From positions 1-10,169 of the forward strand of contig CAMGSV010000082.1 in assembly GCA_946061495.1 (NCBI GenBank): DNA of 10,169 bases, given 5' to 3'. The position numbers and the translations under genes are program-made. The notes below the pieces were generated by a model that worked only from the letters and a program-made list of their open reading frames with translations, made no database searches and had not been told where the DNA came from. The DNA comes from an uncultured Spirochaetales bacterium (GTDB lineage Bacteria > Spirochaetota > Spirochaetia > Treponematales > Treponemataceae). Positions 6,362 to 10,169 of the stretch are shown in pieces. How positions within the stretch are numbered: the stretch's first letter is position 1; the number at the start of each line of letters is the position of its first letter.

Positions 6362-7566
6362 GACACCGACTCCCCTTTCGCAGATGCACCCGACAGCTCC
6401 TGGGCACACCCCGCTCCCTGTCCGTCATACTGCCGGGATGCAGCACCTTCAACCTGCCAGCTTGCAGGCTGCCAGTCAAGCTCCTCCCAGTTGGCCTCCA
6501 CCGACTGACCAGACAGCAGACTTCCCTGGCCTGCCACCACAAAGGCCTCCTGGCTGTATTCCTCCGGCATCATAATCCATTGGCTGTCCCTCAGCGGGGA
6601 ATCCAACCGCACCAGGCTGGCCACACCGGGAGTCCTCCCCTCCAACGCCAGGGACTCACCCTCCATCGCCTCGAACCGGTAGAGGCCTCCATCCTTGGTG
6701 AGGGCTGTCACCGGCAGCAAGGCAACCTCTTGATGGGAAGCGAACACCACCTCCACCCGCCCAAACATCCCGGGACTGAAGTCCTCAGTCGCCGCCGAGT
6801 CCAACTTGAACACCGTCTCGAAGGTTTTGGACGCACCGTCAATGTAGGGAGCCATGGTGTCCACCACGGCCTCCACCACCGCTCCCGACTCAGGCCGCAT
6901 AACAATGGCCCGAAGCTGGTGGCGGTTCTGGGCAAAGAGGGAAAAATATTTTTCCGGCACGTCAAGGCGCACCACCAGATCCGACAAATCCGCTACCACC
7001 GCCACCGGTTGGGGGGCGGCAGCCACACTTCCCACCGACAGGGGAGCGGCCAAAATTGTCCCTGCCACTGGAGAGGACACCGACGCATAGCCCAGCTGCA
7101 ACACCGCCAGGTCATACTGAGCCTTGGCCGCATCCCGCTGGGACTTGAGAGTGTCATACTCCTGCTGAGTGGCGGCCCCTGCTTGGTACAGTCCCTCCAC
7201 CCGACGGAAGCTGCTTTCGTAACCGGTATAGGCAGCCTGGGCCTGGAGCATCTGCTGTCGGAAGGGCTCCGGGTCGATTTGGGTCAAAAGCCCCCCTGCC
7301 GCCACCGACTCACCGGCCCGGGCGGGATAGTCCAGAATCGTGCCGCTCACTAGGGGAACCACTGGAATCATGGAACGAGCCTCCACGTGGCCGTTCAGGG
7401 TCAGGCTCTCGGTCATGGTTCCCCGAACCGGATAGGCCACCGTCACCGCTGGAGGGGGAACAGTGTAGGAGGCATCCTCACCGCCAGCAAAGAGACGAAC
7501 CGCCAGTACCACCACCACGGCAGCCACCACCACAAGAATATACTTCAGAACGCCGCTTTTTTTCAT
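6358..7566 (-). CDS. RND efflux adaptor (membrane-fusion protein, HlyD/AcrA family)
   Basis: A 402-residue periplasmic adaptor that joins the RND pump to the outer-membrane channel. It has an N-terminal membrane anchor at 9-27 with no lipobox cysteine, so it is anchored by the helix rather than by lipid. The split lipoyl domain is at about 66-99 (PLVSGTILDYPARAGESVAAGGLL...IDP) and 158-187 (LGYASVSSPVAGTI...VGS). A short alpha-hairpin lies between (100-157), then beta-barrel and membrane-proximal domains up to about 355 (FSPGMFGRVEVV at 263-274, LLPVTALT at 283-290). An unusual polar tail of about 45 residues follows, rich in Trp, Glu and Gly, beyond the usual family end. The start ATG has AGAAGGA 5 nt upstream. 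The stop overlaps the GTG of the pump gene as GTGA, which implies translational coupling and balanced synthesis of the complex. No heavy-metal His/Met-rich region is visible, so a hydrophobic-drug type is more likely than metal export. Confidence 0.92.
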   Translation of the reverse strand: MKKSGVLKYILVVVAAVVVVLAVRLFAGGEDASYTVPPPAVTVAYPVRGTMTESLTLNGHVEARSMIPVVPLVSGTILDYPARAGESVAAGGLLTQIDPEPFRQQMLQAQAAYTGYESSFRRVEGLYQAGAATQQEYDTLKSQRDAAKAQYDLAVLQLGYASVSSPVAGTILAAPLSVGSVAAAPQPVAVVADLSDLVVRLDVPEKYFSLFAQNRHQLRAIVMRPESGAVVEAVVDTMAPYIDGASKTFETVFKLDSAATEDFSPGMFGRVEVVFASHQEVALLPVTALTKDGGLYRFEAMEGESLALEGRTPGVASLVRLDSPLRDSQWIMMPEEYSQEAFVVAGQGSLLSGQSVEANWEELDWQPASWQVEGAASRQYDGQGAGCAQELSGASAKGESVS

Positions 7567-7588
7567 ACTAATCCTTCTTTTTTAGTAT
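7565..7588. promoter_or_regulatory. Perfect inverted repeat over the -10 box and start codon of the efflux operon
   Basis: ATACTAA (7565-7571) and TTAGTAT (7582-7588) are perfect 7-bp inverted arms with a 10-nt spacer. One arm contains most of the -10 box; the other overlaps the adaptor ATG. With transcription expected to start near 7577, only one arm would be transcribed, so this is better read as a DNA operator for a dimeric repressor (TetR or MarR type, for instance) than as an RNA hairpin. No such regulator gene is in the window. Confidence 0.55.
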
Positions 7589-7613
7589 AAGAATGGGGCC
7601 AATTCATTGTCAA
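7584..7613 (-). promoter_or_regulatory. Promoter of the efflux operon
   Basis: On the minus strand a perfect -35 TTGACA (7613-7608) is followed after 18 nt by TATACT (7589-7584). The predicted start near 7577 gives a leader of about 11 nt that begins at or near the AGAAGGA ribosome-binding site of the adaptor gene. The strong core sequence together with the overlapping dyad suggests a promoter held off by a repressor. Confidence 0.75.
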
Positions 7614-7627
7614 TAAAGAAAAACCGC

Positions 7628-7677
7628 TGCCCACAACTAAGCCACAGCATTTTCAGACAGTCCTGCCGTTGTGGGCA
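7628..7677. repeat. 10-bp inverted repeat in the non-coding gap
   Basis: TGCCCACAAC (7628-7637) and GTTGTGGGCA (7668-7677) are perfect inverted arms around a 30-nt centre. It lies upstream of the efflux promoter, between it and the tRNA terminator. No T-run follows on either strand, so it is not an intrinsic terminator. It could be a small structured RNA, an upstream operator, or the remains of a small mobile element. The rest of 7614-7780 shows no gene that I can support. Confidence 0.5.
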
Positions 7678-7780
7678 AATCCAAAAACGCCGCATCCTCG
7701 TCATAAAAAATGAGGGGTCTCGCTGTCCGCTATACAAAGAATGCCACTACATGGTTAATGTGGGACGCAGACATACTTTA

Positions 7781-7815
7781 AAATAAAAAAGGCAACTCAC
7801 TTCTGAGTTGCCTTT
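7781..7815 (-). terminator. Intrinsic terminator of tRNA-Leu
   Basis: On the minus strand AAAGGCAACTCA (7815-7804 side) pairs perfectly over 12 bp with TGAGTTGCCTTT (7799-7788) around a 4-nt loop. The stem then runs into TTTTTTATTTT down to 7781. The stem begins at the base that would be the tRNA discriminator, so the terminator directly adjoins the tRNA 3' end. Confidence 0.9.
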
Positions 7816-7898
7816 GCCCGGAACAAGACTTGAACTTGCACACCCTTACGAGCTCTAGTACCTGAAACTAGCGTGTCTACCAATTCCACCATCCGGGC
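7815..7898 (-). tRNA. tRNA-Leu (anticodon CAG)
   Basis: A class II tRNA with a complete cloverleaf. The acceptor stem GCCCGGA/TCCGGGC is perfect, and the D-arm reads TGGTGGAATTGGTAGACAC as in bacterial leucine tRNAs. The anticodon stem CTAGT/ACTAG carries the loop TTCAGGT with CAG at 7864-7862, reading CUG codons. A long variable arm and a T-arm GCAAG-TTCAAGT-CTTGT follow. The discriminator is A, as expected for Leu. CCA is not encoded: AAG follows the discriminator, so a CCA-adding enzyme is needed. CUG is the dominant Leu codon in the neighbouring genes, as in the CTG runs of the TolC signal segment. Confidence 0.96.
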
Positions 7899-7912
7899 TT
7901 GTTGATGGATAT

Positions 7913-7941
7913 ATACTATCATCAATCAATATATTTGTCAA
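7913..7941 (-). promoter_or_regulatory. Promoter of tRNA-Leu
   Basis: A perfect -35 TTGACA (7941-7936) is followed after 17 nt by TAGTAT (7918-7913, 4 of 6). The predicted start lies about 8 nt before the tRNA. Immediately upstream, 7944-7971 is an A-tract and T-tract region that could act as an UP element, which is common for stable-RNA genes. This gap between rsfS and the tRNA holds nothing else that I can identify. Confidence 0.7.
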
Positions 7942-7994
7942 CAGAAAAAGCATATTTTTTTTTGAAAAAAAGCCCTTCCCGTCAACCTACAACT

Positions 7995-8339
7995 TTACCG
8001 CAGCACCTCGCCCTTGTGCCACAGCTTCTCCAGCTCGTAGAACTCCCGGGCACCTTCGGACATGAGGTGCACCACTACAGTGCCAATGTCGATGAGATTC
8101 CAGTCGTCACCATCGGAGGTCTTTTTGTTGGTGACGTGAATCTCCATGTCATTGTCCCGGACATAATCCTTCACCAGCTTGTACAAGCCCTTCCAATGGA
8201 CAGAACTATTTACTGTGACAATAACAAAATAATCTGTCCAGCTATTGAGCTGGGACACATCGATGACGGTAACGTCACGTCCCTTTCCGTCATCCATCAG
8301 CTGGGCAATCTCCAGCGCCTTTTCCTTTTCACTCTTCAT
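7995..8339 (-). CDS. rsfS: Ribosomal silencing factor RsfS
   Basis: RsfS binds ribosomal protein uL14 on the 50S subunit, blocking subunit joining and lowering translation when nutrients are short. The 114-residue protein has full family length and all main motifs: DVSQLNSWTDYFVI at 27-40, a helix with HWKGLYKLVKDYV at 48-60, WNLIDIGTVVVHLM at 80-93, and REFYELEKLW at 98-107. The ATG at 8339 is chosen over a GTG two codons upstream because the ribosome-binding site (GAGG at 8348-8345) overlaps that GTG and lies 5 nt before the ATG. It follows the LCP gene by 11 nt, the third gene of the yqeK operon. A T-run lies shortly after the stop, but no convincing GC hairpin precedes it. Confidence 0.95.
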   Translation of the reverse strand: MKSEKEKALEIAQLMDDGKGRDVTVIDVSQLNSWTDYFVIVTVNSSVHWKGLYKLVKDYVRDNDMEIHVTNKKTSDGDDWNLIDIGTVVVHLMSEGAREFYELEKLWHKGEVLR

Positions 8340-8350
8340 TTCCACCTCGC

Positions 8351-9553
8351 TTACCGCACGTAGCGGCCGTCAAAATCCTTTCCAAGAATAATAGTAAAGT
8401 CCACCCGGGACTCAGCCTCCATACCGGCACTTTCCGGCAGAACCTCCTCCGTCACAATATTGGAGCAGCTGATGATGTCGCCAAGGTTCTTGGCAACCTC
8501 GTCGTTACCAATGTGATTGATGATTACCGTCTCCTGGTAGTCGTTCCTGTCTGCGTTGACGGAGCTCAGCACATCGAATCCAAATCCCTGCAGCAGGATG
8601 GAGGTATTCCGTGCCAATCCCTGCACTGAGGTACCATTCTGCACCTCCAGTACATAGATTCGGTCATAGATGGTGTCCACCGCAGAAACCAGGGAGCTCA
8701 CCGTCTGCTTGAACAGGTCTTTCACCAGTTCTCCGTCGTAGTGGGGGAACAGCAGGGACTTGTCGTCAACCGTTCGTACAGAGCCAGTGATGCTCCGGGG
8801 AGCCAGCCGCTCGGAATCAACGCGGGACACCGTCTCCAGCACAATCCGCAAATCCTTGTCCTCCAGGTTGCTGGAAAGGAGCCTGCTGTAATGCTTGAAA
8901 TTCTCCTCCAGGAACATGGTGGAAAGGTTCTTGTTCAGGGCGGCCAGGAAGGCTACCATCACGTTCTGGTACCTGTCCTGAACCTCACCGGACGTCTCCT
9001 CCGGCGACTGGTAGTACAGATAGGTCACCACCTTGTCGCCATCAAGATTGTTCACGCCGGAAGGCAGCAGCCAACGGCTGCCATTGTCCGCCTGAATGTC
9101 CACGGGATAGGGCACGAAGATTCTCAGGCCGCCCAACAAGTCGGTCATGGTGCTGAAATCATCCACAGAGCAGACAATGGAGAAGGGAATGGTCTGACCG
9201 GAAAGAGTCTCTATCTCCTTGCGGTAGGCATCGATTCCCTTCTCGTGGTAGACGGCGTCAATGCGGTCTACCCTTCCCAAACTGCTGTAGATGGCGCCGG
9301 TATTTCCCGGAATGTTGAACAAGGCTCCTCGTCCAGACACTGGATAATAGATGAATACGTCGGTAAACAACACCTTCTCGTCATCCTCCAGCACGAAGAG
9401 AATCTTGATTGGCTCCTCATTTTCGATTATCACTTCCACAGGATTCACCTGCAGGGCAGACACAATGACGATGGAAGTGATGATGACGATCAGGAAGACC
9501 AATACCAAGAAGATCATGCTCTTCTCCAGTCCTCCGCCCCTTCTTTTTCTCAT
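8351..9553 (-). CDS. LytR-CpsA-Psr (LCP) family protein with C-terminal LytR_C domain, degenerate active site
   Basis: A 400-residue membrane-anchored protein. It has a basic N-terminus, one TM helix at 12-33, an extracytoplasmic LCP-like domain at about 62-208 and a LytR_C domain at about 298-393 (YVLEVQNGTSVQGLARNTSILLQGFGFDVL, ending FTIILGKDFDG). LCP enzymes transfer undecaprenyl-linked glycopolymers onto peptidoglycan or proteins. The metal-ligand Asp of the first strand seems kept (FTDVFIYY, D65). The signature SIPRDT is NIPGNT (80-85), so both the Arg and the Asp of that motif are missing, and the YVRxR region is YLYYQ (178-182). One Arg remains in QDRYQN (192-197). Activity is therefore doubtful, and a binding or scaffold role is possible. 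It starts in an ATGA overlap with yqeK, GGAG 6 nt before the ATG. Some annotations would call it a LytR transcriptional regulator, which is outdated for this family. Confidence 0.8.
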   Translation of the reverse strand: MRKRRGGGLEKSMIFLVLVFLIVIITSIVIVSALQVNPVEVIIENEEPIKILFVLEDDEKVLFTDVFIYYPVSGRGALFNIPGNTGAIYSSLGRVDRIDAVYHEKGIDAYRKEIETLSGQTIPFSIVCSVDDFSTMTDLLGGLRIFVPYPVDIQADNGSRWLLPSGVNNLDGDKVVTYLYYQSPEETSGEVQDRYQNVMVAFLAALNKNLSTMFLEENFKHYSRLLSSNLEDKDLRIVLETVSRVDSERLAPRSITGSVRTVDDKSLLFPHYDGELVKDLFKQTVSSLVSAVDTIYDRIYVLEVQNGTSVQGLARNTSILLQGFGFDVLSSVNADRNDYQETVIINHIGNDEVAKNLGDIISCSNIVTEEVLPESAGMEAESRVDFTIILGKDFDGRYVR

Positions 9554-10119
9554 TCTTTCTCCAAAAATGAAAGCAATTGCAGGGAGGCAGGCGCAATCTT
9601 CTTGCCCCTCACCCGCAAATAATCCACATTTTCCTTCAATACAAAAAGAAAAACCTCATCCAGTCCCATGGCATAGGCTCTATCCAAATATTCCTGGTCA
9701 ATATGGGAACGACCTGGCTCAATCTTGTCCGCCACATAGAGCACCTTTGCCAAGTCTCCCATGCCGGGAGCTCCAAAGGTGTGGAGACGCACCGCCTCCA
9801 GTATGTCCTCATCCTCCACGGAAAAATCCTTCCGCAAGACGACGGCGGCGGCCCTGCCGTGCAGCAGACTGGGCTTTTCCTGCTCCAGCCTGCCGATGGG
9901 CTGTCCGTCCAAAGCCGCCAACGCCAGAATAAGGGACCCCTTCATTTCCTTGCAGACATCATGGGCAATTCCCGCAAAATAACCACGCTGAGGATCAAGG
10001 CCGTGGATACTGCAAAGCTTCTCCGCAGTTTGGGCCACCCGTATGGAGTGGTCGTAGCGACTTTGTGACACCATGGCAAGAGCATATTTTCGTACCTGTT
10101 CAATCAGCTGTGCATCCAT
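9550..10119 (-). CDS. yqeK: YqeK, HD-domain Ap4A hydrolase
   Basis: YqeK cleaves diadenosine tetraphosphate symmetrically to two ADP, as shown for the Bacillus subtilis protein, and belongs to the HD metal-dependent phosphohydrolases. This 189-residue protein has the usual length and the full metal-binding set: H24 (YDHSIRV), H53-D54 (AHDVCKE), H87 (LLHG), H113 (RLHTFG) and D131 (YVADKIEPGR). The family tail KENVDYLRVRGKKIAP is present near the end. The ATG at 10119 has AAGGGA 6 nt upstream; a longer frame from a TTG at 10164 would run through the promoter and is rejected. It is the first visible gene of the yqeK-LCP-rsfS operon and overlaps the LCP gene by 4 nt. In many bacteria nadD lies directly upstream; whether it does here is beyond the window. 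Confidence 0.93.
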   Translation of the reverse strand: MDAQLIEQVRKYALAMVSQSRYDHSIRVAQTAEKLCSIHGLDPQRGYFAGIAHDVCKEMKGSLILALAALDGQPIGRLEQEKPSLLHGRAAAVVLRKDFSVEDEDILEAVRLHTFGAPGMGDLAKVLYVADKIEPGRSHIDQEYLDRAYAMGLDEVFLFVLKENVDYLRVRGKKIAPASLQLLSFLEKE

Positions 10120-10135
10120 ACAAGTTCCCTTGAAT

Positions 10136-10164
10136 AATATACTGAGAAACTGATTCTGGAACAA
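10136..10164 (-). promoter_or_regulatory. Possible promoter of the yqeK operon
   Basis: On the minus strand TTGTTC (10164-10159, only TTG of the -35 conserved) is followed after 17 nt by TATATT (10141-10136, 5 of 6). The start would be near 10129, which would cut into the ribosome-binding site, so the leader is short. Because nadD or obg may be transcribed into yqeK from outside the window, this may be only a secondary promoter. Confidence 0.35.
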
Positions 10165-10169
10165 GATAC

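Noticed and set aside
6362..6409. Longer start of the pump gene at 6409
   Set aside because: The GTG at 6361 has a good ribosome-binding site, forms the GTGA overlap with the adaptor stop, and gives the normal RND N-terminus (KLSHFAVRHP).
7942..7975. Poly-T run after rsfS as an intrinsic terminator
   Set aside because: The T-run is preceded by a purine-rich stretch with no GC hairpin; it is better explained as A/T tracts upstream of the tRNA promoter.
8741..9622. Long open frame on the + strand opposite the LCP gene
   Set aside because: It is antisense to a clear coding gene, has no recognisable domain, and is a by-product of GC-rich codon use.

Overview
This 10.2 kb window is a compact, ordinary-looking bacterial chromosome segment with seven protein genes and one tRNA. 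The cell must be a diderm, because the window encodes a complete RND/adaptor/outer-membrane efflux system. The same stretch carries a clostridial-style Rex, a YqeK / LytR-CpsA-Psr (LCP) / RsfS operon and a tRNA-Leu without an encoded CCA. Together these fit a GC-rich spirochaete (Spirochaetales, Treponema- or Sphaerochaeta-like) best. That assignment is inference from gene content; a diderm Firmicute (Negativicutes) is the main alternative.

Layout. Positions 1-1771 (+): a two-gene unit with the NADH-sensing repressor Rex, followed with a 4-nt ATGA overlap by a stand-alone RlmK-type 23S rRNA methyltransferase. A good promoter with an embedded dyad sits so close to rex that the transcript looks leaderless. 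Positions 1802-7613 (-): an efflux operon read towards the first unit. It has a membrane-fusion adaptor (7566-6358), then, with a GTGA overlap, a 1519-residue protein in which an AcrB-like RND pump continues in frame into a TolC-like outer-membrane factor. A signal-peptide-like segment lies at the junction. The operon has a strong promoter whose -10 box is one arm of a perfect inverted repeat reaching the start codon. Positions 7614-7780: non-coding, with one unexplained 10-bp dyad. Positions 7781-7941 (-): tRNA-Leu(CAG) with its own promoter and an intrinsic terminator that abuts the tRNA. Positions 7995-10164 (-): yqeK, a degenerate LCP protein and rsfS, tightly packed as one operon.

How the parts relate. 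The efflux operon alone could encode a full tripartite pump in two cistrons, since adaptor, inner-membrane pump and outer-membrane channel are all present. The yqeK-LCP-rsfS operon is a housekeeping set: dinucleotide polyphosphate turnover, an envelope protein and ribosome silencing. The rex-methyltransferase pair links redox-controlled transcription with rRNA modification only through co-expression.

The most interesting observations are the in-frame RND-TolC fusion with an internal signal peptide, and at the same junction an out-of-frame ribosome-binding site plus ATG that looks like the relic of a separate tolC start. Two promoter-embedded palindromes and an LCP domain lacking the usual Arg-Asp catalytic pair also merit attention. 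I saw no CRISPR array, insertion sequence, prophage or rRNA.
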